Source of the DNA: Nephrocerus scutellatus
Lineage: Eukaryota; Arthropoda; Insecta; Diptera; Pipunculidae
DNA: 64,000 nt
Reading direction: 5' to 3'
Assembly (NCBI GenBank): GCA_947095585.1
Contig: OX352762.1
Coordinates: 115,598,930-115,662,929 of the forward strand
Of the stretch, positions 31,625-41,269 are shown piece by piece (positions within the stretch are counted from its first letter, which is position 1; each line of letters begins with the position of its first letter). The position numbers were made by a program, and so were the translations under genes. The notes beneath the pieces were generated by a model, which saw nothing but the letters and a program-made list of their open reading frames with translations, had not been told where the DNA came from and searched no databases.

Positions 31625-31858
31625 ATACTTATGATAGTAGGCAAACCGTGGGCACTAAGGTATCAAGGAAATAAAGAGGAAATGTCGATGTGCATGCCTG
31701 TGGATCATATTGATGCGTGAATAACAGAGCTTCATAAAGTATTCCACATTCGTGTTGTAAAGAAAGAGTCTCTAGACCTAATAGTACGTCCGGTGATGAG
31801 CTTGAGGATAAAATGATGAGCAATTAGAGCGTCACGAGTACTGCGGTTGAATTCAAGG
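31625..31858 (-). mobile_element. CR1/Jockey-group LINE 3' fragment
   Basis: Minus-strand reading from 31858: LEFNRSTRDALIAHHFILKL..GRTIRSRDSFF.TRMWNTL, then a degraded 3' UTR with GTGCCCACGGTTTGCC in place of GCCCACGCTGTGCC. It matches the C-terminal domain at 36310-36540 and 9200-9360. It directly abuts a LOA RT fragment of the same orientation. Confidence 0.8.
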
Positions 31859-31861
31859 TTT

Positions 31862-32990
31862 TTCTTTCTTACAAAAAAAGACCCAAATACTTGGATCTAC
31901 CAGAGAATGTAAAGCTTATGCTTAACATAGAAGGATGGGTAATAAGTGGGACTTTATATTTCCTGGTGAATAGGACAATCTGAGATTTGTGAGGAATTAC
32001 CCCTAAGCCACAGCAATCTGCCCAGCAAGTTAGCTTGTTGAGAGCATTTTGCAGGAGTTCCTTTACGGTGTTCAGGTATTTTCCTGAAACGGCAATAGCA
32101 ACGTCATCCGCTCAAGCGATTATTATGCAGACCTCATCACTTAGGCTTACCAGCAGCTCATTCACCGCTAAGTTCCAAAGAAGGGGGGACAGGACGCCAC
32201 CTTGTGTTGTTCGTCTGTAGACAGATCTTCTGGCAGACGACACTCGGAATTTATAATCCTACTTGTGAGCAGAAGATTAATCCATTCGCCAAGCGAGTCA
32301 TCCACCCTCAAATTCGACAGCGTATCTGTAATCGCAGATGTGTTGACTTTGTTAAGAGCGCTTTCAATGTCTAGGAATACCACCATTGTTTACTCCTTAT
32401 GATGAAGGGAATATTCAACAGAACGTACCAGTGTATGCAGAGCTGTTTTTACAGACTTGCCTTTACAATACGCGTGCTGGTCTGTAGACAGGAGTCTTTC
32501 GTCAGTGCGTATGTAGATATCGATCAGTCTTGCCAGTGTTTTTAACAGGAATGATATAAGACTGATTGGCCTGAGATCCTTTGAAATAACATGTGAGCAT
32601 TTGCCGGTTTTGGGTATGAAAACCACGTTTACTTCTCTCCAAAAAAAACTGGAATATGGACCAGATCGAGACAACTCTTTAGAATTGTCTCCAGCAAAGG
32701 AAGGATAATATCCGAGGTCCTTTGCAGCTCGGCTGGAATTATGCCAGCAGATCCTGCAGATTTTTATGGTTGAAGCTTTGTAGCGCCCAAAGGAGTTTGT
32801 CCTTATTTAGCAGATCATTGAAGGTAGTTGTATAAGTGTCTGCCCTATCAATAGCATATGGGAGCTTCCCGTAAAGTGGGTATCTAACAGCATATTGAGA
32901 GATTTTCGTACTTCGCTTTAAGTAGTCCACCCACCATCTGCCTTTTGCAGGCAGCTCGCCATTATTGGAATGGTTGCGATGATCTTTTTT
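31862..32990 (-). mobile_element. LOA/I-like LINE reverse transcriptase relic
   Basis: On the minus strand from 32930: RYPLYGKLPYAIDRADTY, then VVFIPKTGK.SHVISKDLRPISLISF (32645-32550), LLKTLARLIDIYIRTDERLLSTDQHAYCKGKSVKTALHTLV, VVFLDIESALNKVNTSAITDTLSNLRVDDSLGEWI (motif A), a decayed motif B near 32225-32190, and CIIAWADDVAIAVSGKYL (motif C, with the double Asp still present) near 32130-32080. It ends at SRAKYLGLFL-like residues near 31880. It is very close in wording to the copy at 17776-19136, so both belong to one subfamily. Confidence 0.85.
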
Positions 32991-33089
32991 AGCCTAGACG
33001 CCTTAAAAGATTCTTCTATTTTATCACAGAACAGTCTACAAGAAGAAGAAGAAGAAAGAAACTTGCATTCACTATCTCTGTAAATGTCT

Positions 33090-33195
33090 AGCATTAGCAG
33101 ACTCCCGACTCCGATAAATGTTGACCTGACAGAGCTTTCGGAGTGCAGGATAACCTATCTTATCTCGTACCTGAATGCTATAGGTTAGATTTCAC
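33090..33195 (+). mobile_element. LOA/I-like LINE 3' coding end
   Basis: LPTPINVDLTELSECRITYLISYLNAIG-stop matches ELSECRITDLISYLNATGWL at 3975-4035, the C-terminal end of the polyprotein. A GAA/AGA-rich tract (33039-33060) precedes it. The rest of the element is missing. Confidence 0.75.
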
Positions 33196-33199
33196 CAAC

Positions 33200-33460
33200 C
33201 ATTCAGAGGGTCTCGCAAGAGCAAGAGCGAGGACCACCACTCTACTTAGCTACCTACCTTGTATGTTGACTGATGTTAAAAGCAAATCAGATCACTAACG
33301 AGTCTAATTAATATTTACGCATGAGTATAACGTGCTAAGTAAAAGAAATGGACTCGATAGTCCGCATCCTTTTTAAACCGTTTTGGATAATGTAACCCTT
33401 ACTTCTAGTGAACTCTTGCGAACATCAATTATTTACAAGTTTTGTGCCAGTAACTGACTA
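33200..33460. other. No gene seen
   Basis: Short unassigned spacer between LINE fragments; probably further element debris, but nothing is readable. Confidence 0.3.
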
Positions 33461-33469
33461 ACGAACAAA

Positions 33470-33685
33470 GGCGGGAGGTCAGTAGCCGTGGTGTCAGTGG
33501 GTATTACATCTATTGAAGGGACTTTCAGTGCTTCGCGTATTTAGCGGGCACTAAGAAAAATAGGGATGCACATTCATAAGAACAAAAAAAGTGGTGGGTG
33601 CGTTGCGAACTTTACAAACTGAGGTATGGTAGAGCGCGAATTTAAGGCAACTACGTGCTGTTCTTTTTTACATTAACTGCAGGTA
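33470..33685 (+). mobile_element. RTE-type LINE RT fragment
   Basis: LRKIGMHIHKNKKSGG (33545-33595) and GMVEREFKATTCC (33620-33660) match LGMHINKSKTKHMV and KIVEREFEEMRSL in the RTE copy at 28045-28180. It is interrupted at its right end by a SINE insertion at the ATGACAG target. Confidence 0.7.
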
Positions 33686-33692
33686 ATGACAG

Positions 33693-33976
33693 GATTGGAA
33701 GGGACCTACAATTTAATGGCGTATGCGAACGGAGAATTGAGTAGGTTACTGTGAAAAGTTATTACTCTAGGAGGTTTGCCAGAGATATATGGAACCGTGC
33801 AAAATACTTTTTTGTGTTTTCTGGGATTCGAGCTACGAACCGCCTGCTCAGACGTCCATGCACTTAACCACTGAGCCACGGCGCCTACTGTGTGCAAAAA
33901 TATACATGCACAACACAAATGGTCGCGAGAAGCTAAGCCCTGGACCGAAACGGTTGTGCCGAATGTTTTTATTTGT
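33693..33976. mobile_element. tRNA-derived SINE with a twin-priming inversion and 7-bp target duplication
   Basis: The left part (about 33697-33886) is the SINE 5' half in minus orientation. It runs from GGAAGGGACCTAC (complement of GTAGGTCCCTTCC) to the head complement CTGAGCCACGGCGCC. Its A-box is TGGCTCAGTGG and its B-box region is TTCGTAGCTCGAATCCC. The right part (about 33889-33967) is the 3' half in plus orientation, starting TGTGTGCAAAAATATAC and ending CCGAATG plus an A/T tail. The two breakpoints are nearly adjacent in the consensus (only about 4 nt lost). ATGACAG flanks the unit at 33686-33692 and 33977-33983. Confidence 0.9.
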
Positions 33977-33983
33977 ATGACAG

Positions 33984-35470
33984 TATTAAACCAGTATTAC
34001 ATTTAAAATAATTCTAGATCCACCAACACCACCAGGAAGCTAACTATAACATCGAAACAGTTGTTTGTGGTACAAATTCGAAGCTTTGGTAGTATGGCAA
34101 AGGCGATCGAGTTCTAAGCCGCGATCGAGCGGAAAATCTTTTAACCAAAACTTTAAAAACAAATGTCAAAAATATTCGGATAGCTTGAGATTGATAAAAG
34201 TTAATTGTATGCATAATAAAATTCTCCTTTATCTTCTACTAAATTCCAAATAATTCAAGCCAGCAAAAACCCTAAAAACGTTGTGCAATTTAAGTGATAA
34301 AGTTAATTCGATAATAAGCAATTGGCAAAAGAAATCAGCCAAATAATACTCGTAATAAAAATAATAATTTATTATCCTAATTGATGTATCGTCAGAGCAA
34401 ACACTTAAAGCGTCGTCACACTCGTTTAGCACAAGTTCAGCACACTCTTCGTAGTCCTTAACATAACAATTGTATTGCACCATTGTTGTGAGCGTCGTCT
34501 GGCCATATAAATGCGGTTCACAAGTACAATTACAAAATATACTCGTAAGGACTCGCAAGGAGAGCACAATATTTGCAGTCGCAATTGTAGGATGTAATTA
34601 TACAGTGAGCACCCTACAGGGCAAACAAAACTTCTAGATTCTGGAGCCAAAAGGAATGAATGTTGTGCATTATTCTTTGTCCTTTCCACATCCAACATAA
34701 GGACAAGCAAGTACGTACGTACTAGTACGTCACAAAAATTCTAAACTCGTGGTGTACTATTGAGAGCGAGGGGTGTACATTTCGAGCGCTTATGCTTTAC
34801 ATTCGTTTCAATTGTCGCGGAATAAGGTAGGTGTGGCTGGCAGTTTTTTAAGATTTCCGGATCTTCTTATGTTACAGCTCAATCGTTACAGCGCAGCAGT
34901 CGGGCGCGCATCGCAAACATCTTCCAGTTTTGATGGACAAAGGACAAAACGGCGAGGACCTCGCCTTCGTTTTGTTCGAGTTTTATTTCAATTCATTTTT
35001 TAAAAGAACTGAACCGATTCTTCCCGCGTAGTTATGGCGCGCATAGTTGGATGCATGCTCCGTTGAACCGACATCCAAGCACCACTTGGTCGGTCGGTGG
35101 CTTGTTGTTCGTTTGTTGCCTCCTAACAGTTTCTGTGTGGTATCGCTATGTGCGTCGTTCAACCTTTGATCGGAGTTGAGTTTGTGCACCAGGACGCGCA
35201 TCGACGCAATGTATATACTGTGGGTTGAACCAAGTAAAAAACGGAGTTTATTCCAAAGGAAAGAACTTTAAGGACATTATAATTAAAAAAACTATGATGA
35301 CAATAGCTGCAACATATTGAAAAGCATTATTAGTTCAATATATCCGTCATTTATGTATACAAACAAATACAATAACTTCCAGCACATGTGTATTTGTTAT
35401 ATTTATATAAATTACCCCTGTACCTCACGCACGTAAGCACACATGCACCATTGTTAACCTAAGACTGTGA
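33984..35470. other. Transposon-poor stretch, no gene recognised
   Basis: Unique-looking DNA. A GC-richer patch at 34850-35220 has a stem-loop (GGCGAGG-AC-CTCGCC at 34951-34965, flanked by CAAAACG/CGTTTTG) and short open frames on both strands (76 and 72 codons) without motifs. Confidence 0.3.
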
Positions 35471-35479
35471 TAAAATATC

Positions 35480-36572
35480 ATCACCAGAGTTTGGCATCAA
35501 GCTCTTTTGTCTAAAATGCGTTCTTATGGAGTCGATGGAAAACTGCTTCATTGGATTAAAAGCTATCTTTTGGACCGCTCAATTCACGTTTCAAATCTAG
35601 AATACACCAGATAAATGCTGGCGTTCCCCAGGGCTTCTCCGACGCTCTTTCTCATTTTTATTAATGATCTCTTGTCTATTACTACTAATCCAATTCACTC
35701 TCAACTTCTCATATAAGTTTGGGGAACGTCCATCCTCTTCTCATGTGAAACTCAAACTACTAAATATGTTAAGCACATTAAATTCTGATCTGGACAGCAT
35801 AATGAAATGGGGAGAAAACAATCGAATAGAATTCAACGCTTCCAAAACCCAATGCTGTCTCCTGTCGTCTAAGCGAGTCCTAAGTCCCATGAATGGCACT
35901 TGCATCGAGAAAACTGAAAAACTCGCAATTCTCGGTATGTGCGTTAACGACAAGCCTCGTTGGACTTCGACCACATATTTACTGTCGCCCAAAATGCTGT
36001 GAAATGTTTAGGTTTTCTAGACCAGTGCAAAAAATATTTCACTCTCTCTCTGATCTGGTTACTATCTACAAGGCTTTTATACGCCCCAAACTTGAACACA
36101 ATTGCTATATCTGGTCAGGTGCGCCTAAAACTACTTTGCATCTGCTAGATAGAATACAAAACCGCACGATAAAACTTATCGATGACGAAAATATAGCGAA
36201 ATCAATAGATTCGCTCGAACACCGTAGGAACGTTTCCAGCTTGTCACTATTTTATCGCTTCTTCCACCAGCGGTGCTCAAGAGAAATAGCCAGTTGCATG
36301 CCACCTCTCCTTGAATTCAACCACAATACCCGTGGTGCTCTAAGTGCTCATCAGTTTACCCTTAAGCCTGTCTGCGGACGCACAGTAAAGTTCAGGGATT
36401 CGTTCTTCAGCCGTACAACACGTATGTGGAATGCTTTGCCAAGCTCTGTCTTTCCTCATCACTATGATACACAGGCATTCAAGACACAAGCTGAAAGGCT
36501 CTTCCTTTTCCTTAACGCCCACGCTGTGCCAAGCATTATAAGGGTTCGCGTGCGCAAATTATAAAAAAAAAA
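35480..36572 (+). mobile_element. CR1/Jockey-group LINE relic, RT second half to 3' end (best-preserved copy)
   Basis: It starts near motif A (RVWHQALLSKMRSYGVDGKLL, 35490-35550), with the SWI..YLLDRSIHV segment and a decayed motif B (VPQGFSDALFLIFINDLL, 35620-35680). Motif C is lost in a deletion near 35715. The body continues as LNMLSTLNSDLDSIMKWGENNRIEFNASKTQCCLLSSKR and GTCIEKTEKLAILGMCVNDKPRW (frame 35664-36002). After a frameshift near 35985 it runs as PKLEHNCYIWSGAPKTTLHLLDRIQNRTIKLIDDENIAKSIDSLEHRRNVSSLSLFYRF to WNALPSSVFPHHYDTQAF. The 3' end is CTTAACGCCCACGCTGTGCC...ATTATA plus an A-run at 36563-36571. Confidence 0.9.
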
Positions 36573-36574
36573 CT

Positions 36575-36835
36575 CTTTTTATAACCCTCAAACATTTTGT
36601 TCAGTTATTCTTAAACTTTTCTGTTAAATAACACATTGAGAAATGTACTTGACATTTAATTAAGTAATACAAACTAGGAGCCCGTTTATTCGGTGCTGTG
36701 ACCATACTAGTCTTATAATTACTTATTTTATTCCTTAATAAGCATCAATATGCTTAGGGTAGTCTTTAAATTCTCAAAGGTCAAGGGGAATATTTTCCAA
36801 AGCCAACTTTTGCTCTTTTAAACATGAAAAATAAA
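36575..36835. other. No gene seen
   Basis: Short AT-rich spacer between the CR1 3' end and the tandem array. Confidence 0.3.
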
Positions 36836-36839
36836 ACAA

Positions 36840-37800
36840 ATTTGGTAGTGAGCCGGCACAGGGGTCGGGGGGAAACCCATACAAATTTTATAAAAAAAAG
36901 TACGTTATACGCATGTATATCTCCGATGGACAACACTTTTTGTAAACGTTTGGAAGTAATCAGGCCCCGGGGTCGGGGGGCTCCCTAACAAAAATGTTAA
37001 AAAAATTTACCCGATTTTATTCAAACTGCACATTGTGTAACCCCGAGAAATTTTATTTTTTATAGGCTGTTTTTTTGTAAAATAATTGAAAATAATTTAG
37101 GACTTTTTTTTTGTCTTATTTTTAAATTATCCATATTTGCTTCGTGTGCACATGTGTTTGTTTGTTTGTCGTGGAATCTTGCCAGGAATTCTTAAACCAC
37201 TTCCTATAGCCCGATTATATTGAAACTTTGCACACATGTAAACTTCCGGTGACAACACTTTCTATTAAAATTTGTGGCTCCTCGGGCCTAGGATTCGTGG
37301 GAATCCCATACAATTATTTTACAAAATTTACCCGATTTTTTTTTCAAATTTTCATTTTTTAAAAATTTGGAAATGACCCCAGTACCTATGGGCTCCTATT
37401 TAATTTTTTCAAAATTAGCCCGATTTTCTTCTAATTTTATTCCTATGTGTATGTATCTCTGCTGAACAACACTTTTTGTAAAAATTTGGAAATGATCGGG
37501 CCCCGGATTCGTGGGCTCCCAAACAAATTGTTCAAAAATGTACCCGATTTTCTTCAAATTTTATACGAAGGTGTACCTCGGACGGTCAACACTATTTTAA
37601 AAATTTGGAACTGATCGGGCCTAGGTCGTCCTATATAAATTTTTTTTAAAACTAACCCGGTTTTTTTAAAATGTTGTCTACATGTCTGTCTCCGATGACA
37701 ACACTTTCTGTCAACATTTTTAGGGCCTAGGTGCTCCCATATAATTTTTTTTAAAGTAACCCGATTTTATTTAAACTCTGCAATTTGTGAGAGAATTTAC
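36840..37800 (+). repeat. Degenerate array of about 115-bp units, related to the 40893-41265 element
   Basis: The unit contains ACCCGATTTT.TTCAAA, GTATATCTCCGATGGACAACAC, TTTTTGTAAAAATTTGGAA, TGATCGGGCCCCGGG and GTGGGCTCCC.TACAAATTTTT. Unit starts (CCCGATTTT) are seen near 37011, 37332, 37418, 37541, 37655 and 37759, and a partial unit leads at 36840. A non-tandem insert at 37140-37240 (TGTTTGTTTGTCGTGGAATC, ACCACTTCCTATAGCCCG) matches the minus-strand element at 40985-41060. The array is therefore the expanded tail of that dispersed family and not an isolated satellite. Confidence 0.8.
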
Positions 37801-37804
37801 ACGA

Positions 37805-38095
37805 AAAATTTAAAATTTGTGGGTTGTTTTTTTTATTGTTATTGGTATTTATTTTTTGTTTATTTGTGACATATCACAAGGTCTTTTTTCCCTCCGTTTT
37901 CACTTATTTCGTAAACAAAAAACTTACTTATTTATTTGATCCAGTTTTTGAAGTAATATTATATTTTTACTAATTTTGCTTAGAAAGACCTAGAATTCTA
38001 ATCTTCACAATTTATTTTATAATACATTTATTGATGTTAAATAACTATCTACCAATTTATCTATATACAAGATCAATATCTATTTATCATATGCC
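37805..38095. other. AT-rich spacer
   Basis: A/T-dominated sequence between two tandem repeats; nothing coding is visible. Confidence 0.35.
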
Positions 38096-38097
38096 AT

Positions 38098-38351
38098 ATG
38101 CGGAATAATATAAAAAATCCTTTCTTGGACTTAGACAATCACAAAATTTTAGCACTCTATCTCGTGTGGAAGGCTGGTAAAAAGGACCTCAAAGAAGTCG
38201 AAAAAAAAAATATTTCAACCCATCACACGCTCCACACGCGACAAGCCTGTTACGCGGAATATAAAAAATGCTATTTTGGACTTACACTCTCACAAAATTT
38301 CGGTTCTCAAGGTCGTGTTGAAGGTGGTTAAAAAGGACCTCATAATAGTCT
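38098..38351. repeat. Two-copy tandem duplication, about 155-bp period
   Basis: GCGGAATA(ATA)TAAAAAAT...TTGGACTTA, TCACAAAATTT, GTGTGGAAGGCTGGTAAAAAGGACCTCA and AGTC at 38099-38200 recur with about 70 percent agreement at 38254-38351 (GCGGAATATAAAAAATGC, CTCACAAAATTTCGG, GGTGGTTAAAAAGGACCTCA). About 50 bp between them (CATCACACGCTCCACACGCG) are not duplicated. Not recognised elsewhere in the window. Confidence 0.75.
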
Positions 38352-38480
38352 TAGTGTATAGACAAAAAGAGGTCAAGTCAAGGTAAAAAAAAGTTTTAAA
38401 AAGATGGGTTCGCAGTCCACCGGAATAAATCCAGAACATTCCATAACTACTGTTTGCCTAATAAATATTTTATTTTTTTT

Positions 38481-38691
38481 TTATCTCTTATTTGATAAAA
38501 TCGTTCCACTGTGCCACTCGTTGGACAAACCGAAAACAATATCCAACTTTTCTAAGGAGAATTTCAACTTCCGTTTCTTGTTCGTTGCCAAAGCCTGCAA
38601 TGAAACCAGAAAAATTCTTAAAAATGTCCTTGTCACCTTCGGCGAAGCGAATACTAACAGAGAGTTTCCTTGACATTTTGCTTTATTCTTT
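38481..38691 (-). CDS. Weak candidate terminal exon with adjacent poly(A) signal
   Basis: On the minus strand an acceptor-like TTTCAATCCTAG ends at 38692. The phase-matched frame runs 69 codons to TAA at 38483-38481: NKAKCQGNSLLVFASPKVTR... then KKRKLKFSLEKLDIVFGLSN...-stop. An AATAAA on the same strand lies at 38474-38469, right after the stop. Codon choice looks fly-like (TTC, TCC, AAC, GAG, CTG). Caution: a second minus frame (38676-38488, MSRKLSVSIRFAEG...) and two plus frames are also open here, so the true reading, if any, is uncertain. No homology recognised. Confidence 0.25.
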
Positions 38692-38699
38692 CTAGGATT

Positions 38700-39300
38700 G
38701 AAATTTGAAAATAAATCATTTTGTGCGTCACATCGGCACCTCAGTTTTGTATACCTCGGTGTTTATTGTTGTTGTTGAGTGTTCACCTTTTCCTACATGA
38801 ACTGGCGTTTACCAAGTGCGTTTATGTTTTTTACAGAGGCTGCTGTGTGTGTGTGGGGGTAGTGTTACAGACTGTTACTCTGCTGAAATGTTGTGCTAAA
38901 GGTGCTACACATCACATATTCCATTTGATCCATTCTTTACGTTACATTGCCAAAAGTTGCCACCCAGAGAACATGACACATGCCTCATGGTTGCGCCTTT
39001 CCGTTACAGTTTATCGGAAATGTTGAAAAGGATTTACAGTGAGACGGGTTAATGCGATATTTGCGATTACAATATTGGGGTGGATAATTAACAGCGAACG
39101 GCTGAGGTTGGATATTGTTTGGTTTAATCTATTGTAGCAAACAAATCATGTGTCACATTGAAATAGACAGCTGCACATAGTTCATAGGCTTTCAATTGTG
39201 GCGATGACATCGATCTCGTATTAGTATCGTATATAAAAGAAGTTGATTCCGTTGACAAACATAAAAAAATGCAAATTCTATCACAAGCATCTTTTCCAGT
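38700..39300. other. No gene recognised
   Basis: Plus frame 38721-39026 (101 codons, Cys/Val/Leu-rich) is open but shows no motif. A GTGTGTGTGGGGGT tract lies at 38847-38860. Confidence 0.3.
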
Positions 39301-39306
39301 AGGTTC

Positions 39307-39573
39307 CTATTTGTTCTTTTTGAATTTGAAGAGCTCTGACAGACATAAGTATGAGCTGTGCAGCTTTAGATTTCGCGTCGGCTGATCGATCGGGAGTCGG
39401 AATGAAGCATTTAAAGACTCTCGAATTTTATCAATACGCAAGTCTACCAGAGTATCTCTGATCACACAAGTGATCTCTTTTGACGAATATGTCGAATACC
39501 TCTGATAAATAGCCATATTTAAGATGCTGTTTGAAACTTGAAATCTGAATGTGTGGAATACCTGAAGTTTCAC
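39307..39573 (-). pseudogene. Unrecognised open frame with coding-like codon use
   Basis: An 88-codon minus frame. Its second half, IRDTLVDLRIDKIRESLNAS then FRLPIDQPTRNLKLHSS...SELFKFKKNK-stop, uses fly-like codons (GTG ATC, CTG, GAC TTG, CTC CCG ATC, AAG CTG CAC AGC). A TTTCAAACAG acceptor-like sequence lies at about 39528-39537. It may be a decayed transposon ORF or host exon; no family recognised. Confidence 0.25.
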
Positions 39574-39579
39574 TTACTT

Positions 39580-39920
39580 CTTGACATAATCGAGTTCTTC
39601 AATGTTTATGCAAAGCGATGTGCTTTTATGTGACGTCTGAAACATCCTACTGGAGGGAATTTTGCGAAAATCTCAAGTTCAAGTTAAAGGCACTTTTTTC
39701 AAGACTGTTCAATTGCTGCTTTAAGCCGGTGGCATCATTAGCATTGGCAGAACACAGCGAGCTGTCATTGGTGCATTTGCTACCATTAAGGCAGTTCACG
39801 AGCAAGAAAAAGTATTTGTTGTCAACAAGAAGAGACATCCAACACCAAAGTATTAATTAGATCTTCATAATTTAACTTGGAGGTAATTAGGGACTTAGTC
39901 TAGCTAGGATCCGCTAAAAA
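39580..39920. other. No gene recognised
   Basis: Overlapping frames of 80 codons (plus) and 63 codons (minus) at 39618-39860 show no motif. Nothing else is seen. Confidence 0.3.
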
Positions 39921-39924
39921 ATCC

Positions 39925-40335
39925 AATAACGACTCGAAGAATCACTTATGCCAATCGCTGTTTCTTTGGGTTAAGAATACAATTTAGTATTAAAGCCGTC
40001 TCTCGGACCAATTAGAAGATCTTATATAAGACTTTACACATCCTGGTTCTATTCTATGTCGCTATAGGATGGACTCTAGTAAAGTCGGTTGAAGATATCC
40101 TTGGTCGTTTCGAGCAGAAAATTTTTTGGACGACAAATTGCGTTGACGGGCTTTGAAGGAGACGATTCAATGACGGGGTTTCCGAGCTGTATAGCGACAT
40201 CAACCTTGTCAAGAAGGTACGTGTTAGATGCTAAAATAGCTAGGACATGTAGAGCGCATGGACATCAACAGTACGGTCTTCAAATCGAACTCAGAGAGAC
40301 AACCCAATAGATTGAGGTGATCAATTGTTGGAGTC
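39925..40335 (+). mobile_element. RTE-type LINE, C-terminal RT region of a second RTE family
   Basis: Shifting frames give RITYANRCFFGLRIQFSIKAVSRTN, LYKTLHILVLFYVAIGWTL, EDILGRFEQKIFWTTNCVDG, RRRFND....LYSDINLVKKVRV and WLGHVERMD-like remains. This follows the RTE order ...AANRCFHGLK...LYKTLI.PVLLYG...FERKILR.I.GP...LY.D.DVVK. It covers the post-RT C-terminal region only. The wording differs from the 27360 copy, indicating another RTE family. Confidence 0.75.
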
Positions 40336-40410
40336 AGTCTCACAGTTCTAAATCGGAATGCATGTTAGTTGAGAGCCCCGTCACCTTAATTTCACGAATA
40401 ATACACAAAT

Positions 40411-40518
40411 GTTTGGCTCAGCAGACCGTTGTGGTGCAGGCCTTAGCTTTTCGCGGCCATCATTCGTGTTGTGAACGTTATATTTTTGCTACAAAATGGA
40501 TGGGACCTACAATTTAAA
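40411..40518 (-). mobile_element. tRNA-derived SINE 3' fragment
   Basis: The complement gives TTGTAGGTCCCATCCATTTTG, AGCAAAAATATAAC, CAACACGAATGATGGCCGCG and AAAGCTAAGGCCTGCACCACAACGG, the 3' half of the SINE consensus. The pol III boxes are missing. Confidence 0.8.
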
Positions 40519-40784
40519 GCCATATACAAATTTTGCAAAAACATTGTTGAAATGCCAATAGCGGCATGCATGCACAACGACTAAGTTCAAACTTTCAAAC
40601 TATGATCAGACAAACTGTGTAGGTTTATTAAAAAAAGCCCGAAGGCACCTACACGTCGGACCGTGAGGTTACAATCACACAATCATATACAATACACGTA
40701 CCCGAACACATCTGACCAAAGGGTCTGTATTAATAGTAAGATAAATAGTAAATAGTTTATCCCATAAAATCTTCAGTCCGGATA

Positions 40785-40883
40785 AAAGCAGTAGGCTCTT
40801 TCATACCGTTTAAAGCTCCCGGCGGTGATGGGATCTTTCCAGCGCTTCTACAGAATGCGATAGATCTCATCCTACCAGGTATG
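40785..40883 (+). mobile_element. LOA/I-like LINE RT N-terminal fragment
   Basis: AVGSFIPFKAPGGDGIFPAL then LQNAIDLILPG fits the ...SFKPFKAPGPDGIFPALLQ.. segment that opens the RT domain of these LINEs. Only about 100 bp remain. Confidence 0.7.
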
Positions 40884-40892
40884 ATTGCTTTA

Positions 40893-41265
40893 TTGGCCCC
40901 CGACCCCGCGGTCCGAGGGGCTCAAAATTTTAAAAAAAGTATTGTCACCGAAAATAAACACATGTGCAAAGTTTCAATAAAATCGGGTTTTGGGAAGTGG
41001 GTTATAAATTGATCGCAATGATCGCAATAATTCACGACCGACAAACAAACACGAAACTAAAACTAAAAAACAAGACATCCGATTGAACTGAAACTTCCAA
41101 AGAATATGCGTCTTAGCAAAATCTCGGTAAACCACATACTGTGAATATGATCCGATAGGTGGCGCTTTGTTTAGGTTTAGTCAATAGTACACCCTTCCCA
41201 TGGTAGTGATGGCAAGACGTTGAATTTTGTGTGCGGGTGGTGAAGCGACCGGGAAAAGCTAGTTG
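40893..41265 (-). mobile_element. Non-autonomous DNA element, same family as 26347-26615
   Basis: Minus-strand reading from 41265: GCCAACTAGCTTTTCCCGG, TGCCATCACTACCATGGGAAGG, GTGTACTATTGACTAAACCTAA, ATGTGGTTTACCGAGATTTT and GGAAGTTTCAGTTCAATCGG. These match the 26347 element. It continues into GTGTTTGTTTGTCGGTCGTG, CCCACTTCCCAAAACCCGAT and TTGAAACTTTGCACATGTG, then GGGGTCGGGGGCC, which match the 36840-37800 array. This copy links the two and shows that the full element has a head plus a repeat-bearing tail. Confidence 0.8.
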
Positions 41266-41269
41266 GCAA

